Source: Hyphomicrobiales bacterium
GTDB lineage: Bacteria; Pseudomonadota; Alphaproteobacteria; Rhizobiales; Rhizobiaceae
Assembly: GCA_900469965.1 (NCBI GenBank)
Contig: UBZP01000017.1
Span: forward strand, 186,001 to 250,000
Direction: 5' to 3'
DNA: 64,000 nt
This document shows, piece after piece, positions 52,752-62,689 of the stretch. Made by a program: the position numbers and the translations under genes. The number at the start of each line of letters is the position of its first letter. Position 1 is the stretch's first letter. A model generated the notes under the pieces. It did not search any database and was not told the origin of the DNA. It saw only the letters and a program-made list of their open reading frames with translations.

Positions 52752-55094
52752 CTACTCGGTATAATACTTGGCGTAGTGCTTGCGGTATTTCTCCGAGCCG
52801 CCGCTGTCGCCATAGGTCGGCAGCTGCTCCATGTCGGTCTTGTTCAGCACCACGCCGAGGATCTTGGCGTTGATGTCGATCTCCGCCTCGAGGAGATCGC
52901 GAACGAGGCGCGCCGGCGTCTTTCCCCATTCCAGCACGAGGATGAAGCCGTCGGCATGCTGGGCGAAGGCCTTCGCGTCGACGACCGGGCCGAGCGGCGC
53001 AAGGTCGACGACGGTGTAGTCGAAGGTCTTGCGCGCATTCTCCATCAGCGTCCCCATCCCCGCCGAGGCAAAGATCTCGTTCGTGTAGTGGAACTGCTCG
53101 ATGCCGCTATGGGGCACGTTCGGCAGGACGGCGAGCCTGGTCTGCTGGTCGACCTTGATCGCCGAAGCCCAGGGAGCGTCCCCGAGCACGGCCTCGACGA
53201 GGCCCGCCTTCGGCGCGGGCTTCAGCATCCGGCTGAGGCTCGGGTTGCGGATATCGGCATCGACCAGCAGCGTGCGCTTGCCGGCAGAGGCGAGCAGCAG
53301 CGCGAAGTTGGTGGCAAAGGTCGTCTTCCCCTCGCCGGGAACGGCGGAGATGATGCCGATCACCTTGTTCGGGCGGCGCTGCAGGAGCATCTCGCAGGAG
53401 AGCTTGGCATGGCGCAGCGTCTCGGCGAAGGTCGACTGCGGCGCGTCGCGGACGATCCGCGTCATCTGCTCCAGCGGCATCGGCGCTACCTCGACGTCCT
53501 CCTGCTCCTCCTCTTCGGGCTTCCTGCGGCCCTGCAGCGGCAGCCAGCCGAACCGGGAAGGCTTCTTTCGTCCGCCGCCGATCAGGGGGAGGTAGCCGAG
53601 GGAGCGCAGGCGCAGCTGGGTGCGAACGTCGCTTTCGAGCCGCAGGCCCCGTTCCTGCATTTCCTGCAGGAAGGCGAAGGCGCCGCCCGCCATCAGGCCG
53701 AGAACGGCCGAAAGCGCGAGCACCATCGTCTTCTTCGGGCTGGACGGGGAGACCGGCACGCCGGCTTCCGAGATCACCCGCGCCTTGGCGATCGGGAACG
53801 AGCGCTGCTGCGACGCCTCCTCGTAGCGGTTGAGGTAGGATTCGTAGACGGCCTTGAGGGCGGTGGCCTTCTGTTCCAGCTCGCGCAGCTTCACCTGCGC
53901 CTCGTTGGCGTCGGAGTTGCGGCCGGCGACCCGGTCGATGTTGTCGCGCAGCGACTGCTCGCGCGACTGGGCGACCTCGTATTCGTTCCGGTAGGTGGCC
54001 GTCATCTGCTGCAGTTCCTGGAAGATCTGCTGTGCGAGGTCGCCCTTTTCCGCGCGCAGCGCCACCGCCTGGGGATGATCGGCGCCGAAGTTCTTGGTGA
54101 TGTCCTGCTCGCGCTTGGTGACGGCCGAGTAGCGCGTCCTCAGCTCCTGGATGACGGAATTGTCGATTTCCTTCGAGGCCACCGCCGCATTCTCGACGGC
54201 GCTCTCCGCACCCGATTTGACGATCGCGGCGAGCTGATTGTAGCGGGCGGACGCGCTGGCCGCATCGGCCTGGGCGATGATCAGCTGGCTGTTGAGATCG
54301 GCAAGCTGCTGATCCGACATCAGTGCGCCGCGGGTGGAGATCAGGTTGTTCTCGCGCTTGTAGGTCTCGACCTCCATGGCAGCGGCCTGGGCGCGCTGGC
54401 CGAGATCGCCCAGACGCTCCTGCAGCCAGCCGGAGGCGCGTTCGGAGGCTTCGAAATTCGCGCTCAGCTGGTCGGACAGGAAGGCGTCGGCATAGGTCTT
54501 GGCGACGAGCGCCGAGAGCTGCGGATCGGCGGAGGTGAACGCGATCGAGACAACCGAGCTGCGCGAGACGCGCTCGACGCGGAGCGACTGCTGCAGCATG
54601 GCCGCCGCCTTCTGGCGCCGGGCGTTCGCCAGGGCCTCGTCGGAGACGCGCCCCTGCTTGCCGAACATGCCGCCGAGCGACTTGAACCAGCCCTTGATCA
54701 TTGCGACCGGCGATTGCGGCGGGTCCACCAGCAGCGGATTGGTCGAAAGGTCCGCCTGGTCGACCACGCGCAGCGCCAGCTTGCCCGATTTCAGGATCTC
54801 GACGGTGCTCGCAATTCGCGTGTCGAGCTGCTGGCCGTTCTGCGCGGTGTTCTGTTCCTCTTCCGCGTAGCGCGAAAGGCTGTCGTCGATGAGCACCTGC
54901 GTCATCGACGTATAGAGAGGTGTTGCCGTGGCCAGATAGGCTGCACCGCCGATGACGAAGACGACCGCGCAGATCGCCAGCGTCTTCCAGCGCCGCAACA
55001 CTGCCGAGACAAGGCGATCGAGATCGATGAAGGCGTCGGAACTGTCCGCGGTGTGCGGCAGCGGCCTGTTCAGCGGTAGAGTTCTCTGGTTCAT
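52752..55094 (-). CDS. exoP: Succinoglycan co-polymerase / BY-kinase (ExoP)
   Basis: This 780-aa polysaccharide co-polymerase has an N-terminal membrane helix (about residues 35-55), a long coiled-coil periplasmic domain and a second helix after a proline-rich SEAGVPVSPSSPKK segment. A cytoplasmic bacterial tyrosine kinase domain follows, with Walker A GEGKTTFATNF and A' LLVDADIRNP, plus a C-terminal Tyr cluster (YRKHYAKYYTE). ExoP sets chain length and drives Wzy-type polymerisation of succinoglycan. ATG 55094 begins MNQRTLPLN. Last gene of the exoHKLAMONP block. Confidence 0.92.
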   Translation of the reverse strand: MNQRTLPLNRPLPHTADSSDAFIDLDRLVSAVLRRWKTLAICAVVFVIGGAAYLATATPLYTSMTQVLIDDSLSRYAEEEQNTAQNGQQLDTRIASTVEILKSGKLALRVVDQADLSTNPLLVDPPQSPVAMIKGWFKSLGGMFGKQGRVSDEALANARRQKAAAMLQQSLRVERVSRSSVVSIAFTSADPQLSALVAKTYADAFLSDQLSANFEASERASGWLQERLGDLGQRAQAAAMEVETYKRENNLISTRGALMSDQQLADLNSQLIIAQADAASASARYNQLAAIVKSGAESAVENAAVASKEIDNSVIQELRTRYSAVTKREQDITKNFGADHPQAVALRAEKGDLAQQIFQELQQMTATYRNEYEVAQSREQSLRDNIDRVAGRNSDANEAQVKLRELEQKATALKAVYESYLNRYEEASQQRSFPIAKARVISEAGVPVSPSSPKKTMVLALSAVLGLMAGGAFAFLQEMQERGLRLESDVRTQLRLRSLGYLPLIGGGRKKPSRFGWLPLQGRRKPEEEEQEDVEVAPMPLEQMTRIVRDAPQSTFAETLRHAKLSCEMLLQRRPNKVIGIISAVPGEGKTTFATNFALLLASAGKRTLLVDADIRNPSLSRMLKPAPKAGLVEAVLGDAPWASAIKVDQQTRLAVLPNVPHSGIEQFHYTNEIFASAGMGTLMENARKTFDYTVVDLAPLGPVVDAKAFAQHADGFILVLEWGKTPARLVRDLLEAEIDINAKILGVVLNKTDMEQLPTYGDSGGSEKYRKHYAKYYTE

Positions 55095-55122
55095 GAAAAC
55101 CTCTCTGTTCCCGAAGAGGGAA

Positions 55123-55151
55123 ACCTGTCCTGGCGTCTTGCCGGGACAGGT
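55123..55151 (-). terminator. Hairpin in the exoN-exoP gap
   Basis: ACCTGTCC/GGACAGGT forms an 8-bp stem continued by GGC/GCC across a single mismatch with a 5-nt loop. A smaller stem TTCCC-GAAGA-GGGAA follows at 55108-55122. They lie in the 94-bp gap before exoP, the only long gap in the exoLAMONP run, and could lower or process exoP message. Confidence 0.5.
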
Positions 55152-55188
55152 CGAAGATGGGATGCGCCCCGGGCGGGCCGGGCGCATG

Positions 55189-56094
55189 CTATGCAGCCTG
55201 AATGCGGCTCTCATGGGTCAGGACCATGTCCCTGACCGATTCGAACACCATTCCGCCGATGTCGGAACGCGACAGCGCCAGAGCGACGTTGGCCTCGATG
55301 AAGCCCTGCTTCGAGCCGCAGTCGAAGGTGCGGCCGTCATAGGGATGGGCATGGAAGCGCTGGGACTTCGACAGATGCAGCATGCTGTCGGTCAGCTGGA
55401 TCTCGTTGCCGGCGCCGCGCTCCTGCCTGGCGAGAAGATCGAAGATCTCCGGCTGCAGGATATAGCGACCATTGAGGAAATAGTTCGACGGCGCCTCGCC
55501 GGCCTTCGGCTTCTCGACCATCGCGGTGACGACAAAACCGTGCGGCACGCTCTCGCCCTTGCCGACGATGCCGTATTTGTAGGCCTCTTCCGGCGGGCAC
55601 TGTTCGACGCCAACGACATTGCCGCCGGCGAAGCGGTAGAGGTCCATCAGGCCGGCCATGCAGCCGCGCTCGCCGTGGCAGATCATGTCCGGCAGAAGCA
55701 GCGCGAACGGCTCGTCGCCGATCAGGTCGCGCGCGCACCACACGGCATGGCCGAGCCCGAGCGGCGCCTGCTGGCGGGTGAAGCTGACGGTGCCGGCGGC
55801 CGGCAGCATCGCCTCCAGTTCGCTGACCTGCGCGTCCTTGCCGGCGCGCGACAGCGAGGAGATCAGTTCGGGCGCATCGTCGAAATGATCCTGGATCGCC
55901 TGCTTGTTGCGGCCGGTGACGAACACGATGTGCTCGATGCCGGCCTCCCGCGCCTCGTCGAGCGCATATTGCACGACCGGTCGGTCGACGACGGTCAGCA
56001 TCTCCTTGGGCATGGCCTTGGTGGCGGGCAGGAAGCGGGTTCCGTTGCCGGCGACAGGAATGACTGCCTTGCGTACGCGTCTGATAGTGTCCAT
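55189..56094 (-). CDS. exoN: UTP-glucose-1-phosphate uridylyltransferase (ExoN/GalU)
   Basis: This 301-aa nucleotidyltransferase has the signature [23 protein letters not shown], the VEKP motif in [13 protein letters not shown] and [14 protein letters not shown] near the C-terminus. It makes UDP-glucose from UTP and glucose-1-phosphate, the donor for ExoA, L, M and O. It lies 4 bp after exoO. Length matches bacterial GalU (about 300 aa). Confidence 0.93.
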   Translation of the reverse strand: MDTIRRVRKAVIPVAGNGTRFLPATKAMPKEMLTVVDRPVVQYALDEAREAGIEHIVFVTGRNKQAIQDHFDDAPELISSLSRAGKDAQVSELEAMLPAAGTVSFTRQQAPLGLGHAVWCARDLIGDEPFALLLPDMICHGERGCMAGLMDLYRFAGGNVVGVEQCPPEEAYKYGIVGKGESVPHGFVVTAMVEKPKAGEAPSNYFLNGRYILQPEIFDLLARQERGAGNEIQLTDSMLHLSKSQRFHAHPYDGRTFDCGSKQGFIEANVALALSRSDIGGMVFESVRDMVLTHESRIQAA

Positions 56095-56098
56095 CGCG

Positions 56099-57100
56099 CT
56101 ATCCTTTGCTGGTGTGGGGGCCGCGGCCCGGGGAACTGTGGCCGGCCGCATTGCGGCCGGATCGTTTGTCTTTGCCTGCGAGCCGGCGAAGCCGCGCGGC
56201 GATCGGCATGCGAAGGTGCCGCACGGCGGCAGGGTCGCCGAAGGCGGTGCGCAGCGCCTGCACGAACGCGCGGTTCTTCAGGTGCTCGACGAGATCGAGG
56301 AAGGAGCGGGCCTCGGTCAGGCTGCGGGTGCGCAGCCGCTGGGCCCTGCGAGCGTCCGGATCCAGCTTGTGCCCGCCGACGAAGCGGTCGTCGGCCAGTA
56401 GCATCGCCTCCACGTGGTGCTTCTTCAGCACCCGCGAGATCGACCCTTCCCGGATGTGGTAGACATAGCCGGCGGTCGGCTCGACGACGCAGCGTCCGCC
56501 TCGAGCCAGCGCCGAGGCGAGCAGGATGTAGTCCTCGCCGATGCGCAGGCTCTCGTCGAAGCGCAACCCGTTGTCGTTCAGGAACCGGCGCAGGAACACC
56601 GGCTTCATGTAGCCGTAGTTGTGGGTCGAGCGGAAAAGGGCATTGGAGGTGATGAAGGCCGGCAGCGTCAGCTGGGTCTGCCGCGCCAGTTCCGCCTCGG
56701 GGAACATGCGCTCGCGCGAACCGTCCTGCGCGACCATGTCGAGATTGTCGACGGCGATCTGCGCGCCCGCCTTCTCGGCGCGCGCGAGCATGCGGGCGAG
56801 CCGGTCCGGCTCGACGGCGTCGTCGGAATCGAGGATCGCGATCCAGCGCCCGGATGCCGCATCGAGGCCGGCATTGCGCGCGCCGCCGGGGCCGCGGTTC
56901 TTTTCGAGCGCGATCAGCTTGACCCGCGGGTCGGCAATGCCGCGGACGACCTCGCAGGTGTCGTCCGAGGACGCATCGTCCACGACCAGCACTTCGAGCG
57001 TGACGCCGCTCTGGGCGAGCGCGCTGTCGATCGCACGCCCGATCGATGCGGACGTGTTGTAGGCGGCGATGACGAAGGAGACGTCGGGCGCTTCGCTCAT
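56099..57100 (-). CDS. exoO: Succinoglycan glucosyltransferase ExoO
   Basis: This 333-aa GT2-family enzyme has the GT-A fold: [19 protein letters not shown] at the N-terminus, [10 protein letters not shown] and the DxD motif in [14 protein letters not shown]. In S. meliloti ExoO adds the fourth glucose (first beta-1,6) to the lipid-linked unit. Its segments resemble ExoO closely ([23 protein letters not shown]). It overlaps exoM by 4 bp. The C-terminal 30 residues are basic. Confidence 0.85.
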   Translation of the reverse strand: MSEAPDVSFVIAAYNTSASIGRAIDSALAQSGVTLEVLVVDDASSDDTCEVVRGIADPRVKLIALEKNRGPGGARNAGLDAASGRWIAILDSDDAVEPDRLARMLARAEKAGAQIAVDNLDMVAQDGSRERMFPEAELARQTQLTLPAFITSNALFRSTHNYGYMKPVFLRRFLNDNGLRFDESLRIGEDYILLASALARGGRCVVEPTAGYVYHIREGSISRVLKKHHVEAMLLADDRFVGGHKLDPDARRAQRLRTRSLTEARSFLDLVEHLKNRAFVQALRTAFGDPAAVRHLRMPIAARLRRLAGKDKRSGRNAAGHSSPGRGPHTSKG

Positions 57101-58047
57101 GGGGTTCGGGTCTCCGGCATGCCGTATTGCTGGATCTCGCGCACGCCCGAAAGCCCGCTGACGACGCCGGCGTGGAGCACGGCCCTGAGGCCGTAGGCGT
57201 AGCGGCGGGCGGGCGAGAAGGCGGTCGCGACGCTGGCTGCGGCGCAGAACAGCATCTTGGCGCCGGCAAGGCCGAGCTGCGAAAGCCGGCGTGCGGGGCC
57301 ATCGGCGCGTTCGGCCAGAAGACGGCCGTGCGTCTGGCCCATCCGGTAGCGGCGCCTGGCCAGCCAGCCGAGCGTGGCGCGGTTCTGCGTCACCGGCTCG
57401 TGCACCCAGGCCTCCGGTGCGAAATCGATCCGGGCGCCGGCGGCGGTGGCAAGGGTGAAGAACTCCGTGTCCTCGCCGCCGGTCTTGCCGAGCGCCAGGC
57501 TGAAGCGCCGGCCGGAAAGGGCAGGCGAGGTCAGCCGCATCAGCACGTTGCAGGTATAGCCGGTGCGGATCTTGCCGCCGACCCAGACGGGACGGGTCGA
57601 ATGGAGATCGGCGCGGCGCATCCATTTCGGCGTCGGCGTGCCGTAGATGGCCTTGACCGGCCCGAGCACGACGTCGGCGCCGCTCTCGTCCATCTTCGCC
57701 ACCAGGCTTGCCAGCCACTGCGGCGTCGCCGTCTCGTCGTCGTCGATGAAGACCAGAAGCTCGCCGCGGCTGTGTTCGAGGCAGGCGTTGCGCGCGATCG
57801 AGATGTTGGCGGCCGGGCAATGGACGTATTCGATCGGGAAGGGGATCTGCGAGCGCAGCCCGTCGACGAGACCGGCCGCACTGGGGATGGCGTCGTTGTC
57901 GGCGACGATGATGCGGACGGCATGGCCGTCCGGCACCGACAGCGATGCCAGCGAGCGCAGCGTCCGCTCCAGCTCCGGGCGCCGGTAGGTGCAGATCGCG
58001 ATATCGACCAGCCTGAACGGCAAGGGTGCGAGGGAGGTGCCGTTCAT
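57097..58047 (-). CDS. exoM: Succinoglycan glucosyltransferase ExoM
   Basis: This 316-aa GT2 enzyme begins with DIAICTYRRPELERTLRSLA and has ANISIARNACLEHSRGELLVFIDDDE, carrying the metal-binding DDD. ExoM adds the third glucose (beta-1,4) in S. meliloti succinoglycan. The C-terminal YGLRAVLHAGVVSGLSGVREIQQYG matches the ExoM pattern. Overlaps exoO and exoA by 4 bp each. Confidence 0.87.
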   Translation of the reverse strand: MNGTSLAPLPFRLVDIAICTYRRPELERTLRSLASLSVPDGHAVRIIVADNDAIPSAAGLVDGLRSQIPFPIEYVHCPAANISIARNACLEHSRGELLVFIDDDETATPQWLASLVAKMDESGADVVLGPVKAIYGTPTPKWMRRADLHSTRPVWVGGKIRTGYTCNVLMRLTSPALSGRRFSLALGKTGGEDTEFFTLATAAGARIDFAPEAWVHEPVTQNRATLGWLARRRYRMGQTHGRLLAERADGPARRLSQLGLAGAKMLFCAAASVATAFSPARRYAYGLRAVLHAGVVSGLSGVREIQQYGMPETRTP

Positions 58048-59066
58048 GACGTCACCTGTGCCCGGGTGAAGGACGAGGCCTGCCGCCGGCGGGGTGCCAG
58101 CAGTTCGCGCCAGAAGCCGGCGGACCAGGCGAAATGCATGATCATCGCCGAGACGGCGGCGAGCGGTCCGTAGGGGTTGCGCTGGCCGATCGCCATCCAG
58201 ACGCCGTAGCCGAGGCAGGCGGCCGCCCAGAAGCCGAACGGCAGCACCGCCGCCCAGTTGACGACGGCGAGCAGCGCGCCGGCCGCCACCGGCGCCACGC
58301 TGAGCGGGATCATCTGGCGCAGGCTCGGCATGGCGCGGTGCTTCAGGAGATTGCGGGCCCGGCCGCGGCCATAGGCGAAGTATTGCCGGAACAGCGGCCC
58401 GGCGCTCGAACGCGGATAGTAGATCATGTTCGTCCGGTCGGTCATCCAGATGCGGTAGCCGGCCTTGTTCAGGCGGAAGTCCAGCTCGGCATCCTCGTTG
58501 TGGCTGAATTCCTCATCGTATCCGCCGACGGCGCGGAAGGCGGCGATGCGCATCAGCGCGTGGTGGCCATGGTCGGCCCAGTGGCTCTTGGCGCCGACGC
58601 GGTGGCGGGCGCCGCCGTTGCCGAGCTTGGAGTTCTGCGCATAGGCCGTCGCCTTCTGGAAGGCGCCCACGCCGACGGTGTCCATGGCGACGACGACCGA
58701 ATCCGCGCCCGTCGCCGTGGCCTCGTCGACGAGCACCTGGCAGTAGTCCTCGGGATAGTCGCCGTGGGCGTCGATGCGGATCAGGTAGTCGTACTGGTCG
58801 CCGAAGGTGGCGACGGCGAGGTTCACCGCCGCACTCTGGATGCGCTTCGGATTGTCGAGCAGGGCGATGTCGTCGCGCAGGGCGGCGATGTCGCGCACGA
58901 TCTCGCGCGTGCCGTCGGTGCTGCCGCCGTCGGCCACGACCATCATCGCATCGAGCTCCTCGAGCGCGCCGCCCAGCCTCTGGATCAACGGCCCGATATG
59001 GCGGGCCTCGTTGAGGCAGGGGATGACGATCAGGCAGCGAACGGATTTGAGCGGTTCACCGGTCAT
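58044..59066 (-). CDS. exoA: Succinoglycan glucosyltransferase ExoA
   Basis: This 340-aa GT2 enzyme has the nucleotide-binding region CLIVIPCLNEARHIGPLIQ and VVADGGSTDGT, the DAHGDYP metal motif and SHNEDAELDFRLNKAGYRIW. A hydrophobic C-terminal pair of helices anchors it to the membrane. ExoA adds the first glucose (beta-1,3) onto the galactosyl lipid. 13 bp after exoL. Confidence 0.87.
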   Translation of the reverse strand: MTGEPLKSVRCLIVIPCLNEARHIGPLIQRLGGALEELDAMMVVADGGSTDGTREIVRDIAALRDDIALLDNPKRIQSAAVNLAVATFGDQYDYLIRIDAHGDYPEDYCQVLVDEATATGADSVVVAMDTVGVGAFQKATAYAQNSKLGNGGARHRVGAKSHWADHGHHALMRIAAFRAVGGYDEEFSHNEDAELDFRLNKAGYRIWMTDRTNMIYYPRSSAGPLFRQYFAYGRGRARNLLKHRAMPSLRQMIPLSVAPVAAGALLAVVNWAAVLPFGFWAAACLGYGVWMAIGQRNPYGPLAAVSAMIMHFAWSAGFWRELLAPRRRQASSFTRAQVTS

Positions 59067-59079
59067 GTTGCTTCATCTC

Positions 59080-60276
59080 CTAGATTGCGGCCGACCCCGG
59101 TCGGGTCTGTGCGCGGCCACGGAAAGCGGTTTCCCCTGAATGTGCGATCGCCGAGAGGCGCTGGACGAGGTCGAGGCAGTCGTCGCGGCGGAAGGTCCAT
59201 TGCCGTGCACCCTGCGCGACGATGCTGCCGGCCGCCTCGACGTAGCGCTGGCGGTCGATCTGCGAGAACAGCGCGACCAACCCCTCCACCGAGGCATCCT
59301 TCAGCACGAAGCCGATGTCCCTGCCTGCAATGAAGCGGGCGGTCTCGGTGCCTTCGATGGCGATCGGCACGGTGCCGTAGCGGCATCCCTCGTAGATGCG
59401 GTTCGGCAGCAGCCAGGCGGAATTCTGGCCCTCCTCGAAGAAGTCGATCGCCCAGGTGAACTGGACCTCGCCGTAGATCTCCGACAGGTCCTCCGGGTTG
59501 CGATAGGCGCCGCGGAAGCTCATGAACGGCTCGGCCCGCATGAAGCTGTCGAAATCCTTCAGTTCGGCATAGGTCGGACGGCCGCGGACGACGATCTCGA
59601 CCTTGCCTTCCATCGCCCGCGAGAAGCGCGAAAGCAGGTCCAGCGACTTGCGGCAGCGGAGCGCGCCGAACCAGCCAATCCGCCAGGGCTCGTCGTCGGC
59701 CGGCGGCCGCGGGTCGGGCACCAGCGCAATGTCGTCGTCGAGCTCGAGGACCTTGTTTTCCAAGAGCATCACCGGCGCTTCGATGCCCGATAGCGGCTGG
59801 AAATAGTTCTCGACGAAGGCCAGCGAACTCGTCACCAGCAGGCTGACGTCGCGGCCGAGCCTGGCCTCGGCGGCGCGCAGCATCCGCCCGCTGAAATCCT
59901 GGCGCAGCAGCAGCCGGTGGATGTCGAGGCATTCGTAGACGATGGGAACGTCGCCGCCGAACAGCGAGACCGCCCGCCGCGCGACGGCGAGCATCTCCAG
60001 ATTGCGGGCGATCACGATGTCCGGCTTCACGACGCCCCGAAGGGCCGTGCCGAGGTTCAGGCAGGCGCGGGCGACGGCGCCGGCTCGCTGGATGAAGCGC
60101 GCATCCTCGGTGGTGCCGAGCTCGATCGTCGTCAGGCTGCCGATGGCAGCGCCGGCGCTCTCGCCCCGGCGGAAGCCGGCGAGCGTCACCTCGGCATTGC
60201 CGGTCTGAAGCGCAAGGACCCTGCGGCGGATCGCAGGGTCGGAGAGGTCATGCGCCAGATAGAGGATACGCAGCAT
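59080..60276 (-). CDS. exoL: Succinoglycan glucosyltransferase ExoL
   Basis: This 398-aa protein has a GT-B-like layout, with MLRILYLAHDLSDPAIRRRV at the N-terminus and a donor-site region GWFGALRCRKSLDLL plus NRIYEGCRYGTVPIAIEGTE with the C-terminal glutamate. In S. meliloti ExoL adds the second glucose (beta-1,4). Position between exoK and exoA supports the name. It is 78 bp after exoK. Confidence 0.85.
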   Translation of the reverse strand: MLRILYLAHDLSDPAIRRRVLALQTGNAEVTLAGFRRGESAGAAIGSLTTIELGTTEDARFIQRAGAVARACLNLGTALRGVVKPDIVIARNLEMLAVARRAVSLFGGDVPIVYECLDIHRLLLRQDFSGRMLRAAEARLGRDVSLLVTSSLAFVENYFQPLSGIEAPVMLLENKVLELDDDIALVPDPRPPADDEPWRIGWFGALRCRKSLDLLSRFSRAMEGKVEIVVRGRPTYAELKDFDSFMRAEPFMSFRGAYRNPEDLSEIYGEVQFTWAIDFFEEGQNSAWLLPNRIYEGCRYGTVPIAIEGTETARFIAGRDIGFVLKDASVEGLVALFSQIDRQRYVEAAGSIVAQGARQWTFRRDDCLDLVQRLSAIAHSGETAFRGRAQTRPGSAAI

Positions 60277-60354
60277 GGGATGATCCCGTTTTCAGACCCG
60301 GCAACATCCCGGGCGTTGGCGAAGGCAATGGTGGAGGGGCATTCGCCCGCTCCT

Positions 60355-61149
60355 TCAGTTCAGGACGCAGGCGACGGATTCGGCGAACTGGCAGTCCTCG
60401 CCGGGGGCCGTGTAGGCGATCCGGTCGATCTGCATGGACGTCGGTTGGGTATAGTTGAAGGCGCCCATCCAGCCGCTGAGCGTGTCGGTGCCCCAGAGGC
60501 TGACGAAGATCTTCTGCGCATGCGTCGGCAGCTTCGCCGGGTCCGTCACCTCGTGCACCATCTGGCCGTTGACGTAGTAGCGCAGGCGGGACTGCTCCCA
60601 GACGAAGGCATAGTCGTTGAAGCCGTTGTTGGCGCCGCCCGGCACGTCGACCAGCTTCTCGTTGCCGCCCTTGGCGGCGATGTACTGGTTGAGCTGGACC
60701 TTGGCGGGGTTCTTGCCGAGCACCTCGAAGTCGATCTCGTCATGCGGCTTCTTGTCGGCCGGTCCGATATAGGTGAAGAAGGCCGAGTTCAGCCCTGAGC
60801 CGTCGGCCGTTTTCATCCGCACCTCGTAGGTGCCGTAGCCGAAGCGCTTGCGGGTCTGGACCTCGCCGCAGGCGAATTCGCGCTCGCCGAGCTTGCGCTG
60901 CTCGAAGGTGAGGTTGAGCACGCCTTCTGCGATCTTCACCTGATCCTTCGACCAGGTGCAGTTCTGGTGCTTGCCGTTGTTCCAGCCGTCGGAGACGTAC
61001 CAGACCTTCCGGTCCAGCGTGTCGAAATTCTCCACGAAGGAGGTGCCGGTGGCGCCTTCCTGGGCGCGGGCAGGGACGGCCGTGGCGGCTGCGGCAAGGG
61101 CTGCGGCCAGCGTGGCGAGGGCGGTTTTCTTCATCGTTTGTGTCGTCAT
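60355..61149 (-). CDS. exoK: Secreted endo-beta-1,3-1,4-glycanase ExoK
   Basis: This 264-aa glycoside hydrolase family 16 enzyme has an N-terminal Ala-rich signal (to about residue 30). Catalytic residues are in HDEIDFEVLG (the ExDxxE motif) and flanking aromatic residues bind the polymer. ExoK cleaves nascent succinoglycan to set its molecular weight. ATG 61149 is chosen; starts at 61134 or upstream ATGs are possible and change only the signal length. The two C-terminal Cys (CQFAESVAC) fit the S. meliloti protein. Confidence 0.92.
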   Translation of the reverse strand: MTTQTMKKTALATLAAALAAAATAVPARAQEGATGTSFVENFDTLDRKVWYVSDGWNNGKHQNCTWSKDQVKIAEGVLNLTFEQRKLGEREFACGEVQTRKRFGYGTYEVRMKTADGSGLNSAFFTYIGPADKKPHDEIDFEVLGKNPAKVQLNQYIAAKGGNEKLVDVPGGANNGFNDYAFVWEQSRLRYYVNGQMVHEVTDPAKLPTHAQKIFVSLWGTDTLSGWMGAFNYTQPTSMQIDRIAYTAPGEDCQFAESVACVLN

Positions 61150-61165
61150 GGGCGATCGCATCCTT

Positions 61166-62278
61166 TCACCGTTGCGGGGTCGAGTAGCGGACATCATGGG
61201 CGGCGTTGGCGAGGGGCTTCCGGCCGCCCGAACGGCTGCCGGTCAAGAGGGCGTGCAGGCCGGGGAGGCTCTTCTGGACGAGCGCGTGGGTGGCCACGAG
61301 GATGGCGATCGTCAAAAGCGGCGCTGCGAAATAGAAGGCGACGTAGCCGTCGATGCCTGCGCGGTTCCACACCATCCACAGGGCGATGAGCAGCGGATAG
61401 TGGGCGCAGAAGATCCAGAAGCTGAGGCCGCCGCCCTTCGAAAGCCGCGCGCCGAGGCGGGTGCGCAGCAGGAGGTCGGACAGCGCCCAGGCGCCGACGA
61501 TGCCCGAGAGGGCGGTGACGGCGCGCAGCATGTCCAGCCAGACCGGGAATTCCGGGCCTATGGAAAAGAGCGCGACCGACAGGAGCAGGGCTGCGGCGAT
61601 GACGGCGGCCGAAATCTGGCTCGCATAGCGGTCGATCGCGCCGACATCGACGCGGTGGAGGGCCACGGCAATGCCGGTGCTGAAGCCGAACAGGATCGAT
61701 TTCTTCAGGAAGATCCCGTTCGGCACCGGCAGCACCGCATAGGCGAAGAACAGGAGCAGCGTCGCTCGCGGATAGCGCATCACGAGGACGGCCAGGACCG
61801 GCGAGAGCACCAGGCAGAGCAGGAGGTCGCGCAGGAAATAGAGCGGCAGGTTGATCGGCCAGCCTTCCAGCGCGAAGGCAAACGTCGCCATTTCGCGCGG
61901 TGTGGCGTGCAACACGTCCGGCAGGTAGCCGAGGCCGACGCCGACCTTCTGCGCCAGGAAGACGAAGGCCAGGAACGACAGGTTCCAGAGCAGGAAGGGC
62001 ACCAGCACCGTCGTCGCCTTGGTGCGCAGCGTCTTGCCGTAGCTGAAACCGTCGAGGCCGCGACGGAACAGAAGGTAGCCGGAGATCGCGCTGAGGCAGG
62101 GGACGCCGATCCTGAACAGGCTGTCGCCCAAAAACACGCGCAGCCAGTCGACCAGGCCGTTGACGCCCAGGAACGGGCTGTTGGCCTGGTCATAGGGAAC
62201 GTGCACGAAAACGATGCCCGAAATGAGCACGATGCGCATCAGGTTGATCCGCGAAGAAACGCCCGCGTTCATATCCAC
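61166..62278 (-). CDS. exoH: Succinoglycan succinyltransferase ExoH (acyltransferase 3 family)
   Basis: This 370-aa integral membrane protein has about ten hydrophobic helices. It belongs to the acyltransferase-3 family, with the catalytic His in GIVFVHVPYDQ and FRIGVPCLSAISGYLLFR. ExoH adds succinyl groups to the succinoglycan repeat, which matters for nodule invasion in S. meliloti. First gene of the exoHKLAMONP operon; 16 bp before exoK. Confidence 0.87.
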   Translation of the reverse strand: MDMNAGVSSRINLMRIVLISGIVFVHVPYDQANSPFLGVNGLVDWLRVFLGDSLFRIGVPCLSAISGYLLFRRGLDGFSYGKTLRTKATTVLVPFLLWNLSFLAFVFLAQKVGVGLGYLPDVLHATPREMATFAFALEGWPINLPLYFLRDLLLCLVLSPVLAVLVMRYPRATLLLFFAYAVLPVPNGIFLKKSILFGFSTGIAVALHRVDVGAIDRYASQISAAVIAAALLLSVALFSIGPEFPVWLDMLRAVTALSGIVGAWALSDLLLRTRLGARLSKGGGLSFWIFCAHYPLLIALWMVWNRAGIDGYVAFYFAAPLLTIAILVATHALVQKSLPGLHALLTGSRSGGRKPLANAAHDVRYSTPQR

Positions 62279-62689
62279 GATATCAGCTTCTCCTAATGGG
62301 CCCCATTTCCGGCAGCCGTTTCGGACAGAGCAGACTTGCGCCCGCGGTCAAAATGGTAGGGTGGTTCGGGCGGAAAAATATGGCGGTGCAGCAAATTTCT
62401 GCGGCGGTTTTGGTTGCGCTGCACAATAACCGCCGCGCCGGCGGCCGGCGAAACGTGTTCGAAAGGCTGCGGCCACCGCCGAAAAGGCCCGATAGCACCG
62501 GAAATTGCAGAAAGTGCTAATAGACTCAAATAGATGCACGTTCTGGCTGTGGCCGGGCCGCGGAATTTTCGGGATTTTTGCGTTTCGCCGCGGTTTCAGG
62601 TTCCAAAACTGGCGCCTGGGATGATCAAATATGGCGAAAAGGCGGCAAAACGATTCAAGCCTCCGTCACGGAAGGCCTGTCGTGCCGTG
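62279..62689 (-). other. exoT-exoH intergenic region (no exoI)
   Basis: These 411 bp separate exoT from exoH. In S. meliloti exoI (a nuclease-like gene) lies here; I find no exoI frame or remnant. The region is AT-richer around 62365-62400 and 62500-62660. A perfect 9-bp inverted repeat GCGGCGGTT/AACCGCCGC at 62401-62436 with an 18-nt loop lies about 125-160 bp upstream of exoH and may act as an exoT terminator or a regulatory structure. The exoH promoter must be here. Confidence 0.6.
62401..62436. repeat. Inverted repeat upstream of exoH
   Basis: GCGGCGGTT (62401-62409) and AACCGCCGC (62428-62436) are exact complements separated by 18 nt. On the minus strand the structure lies between exoT and exoH. 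Confidence 0.6.
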
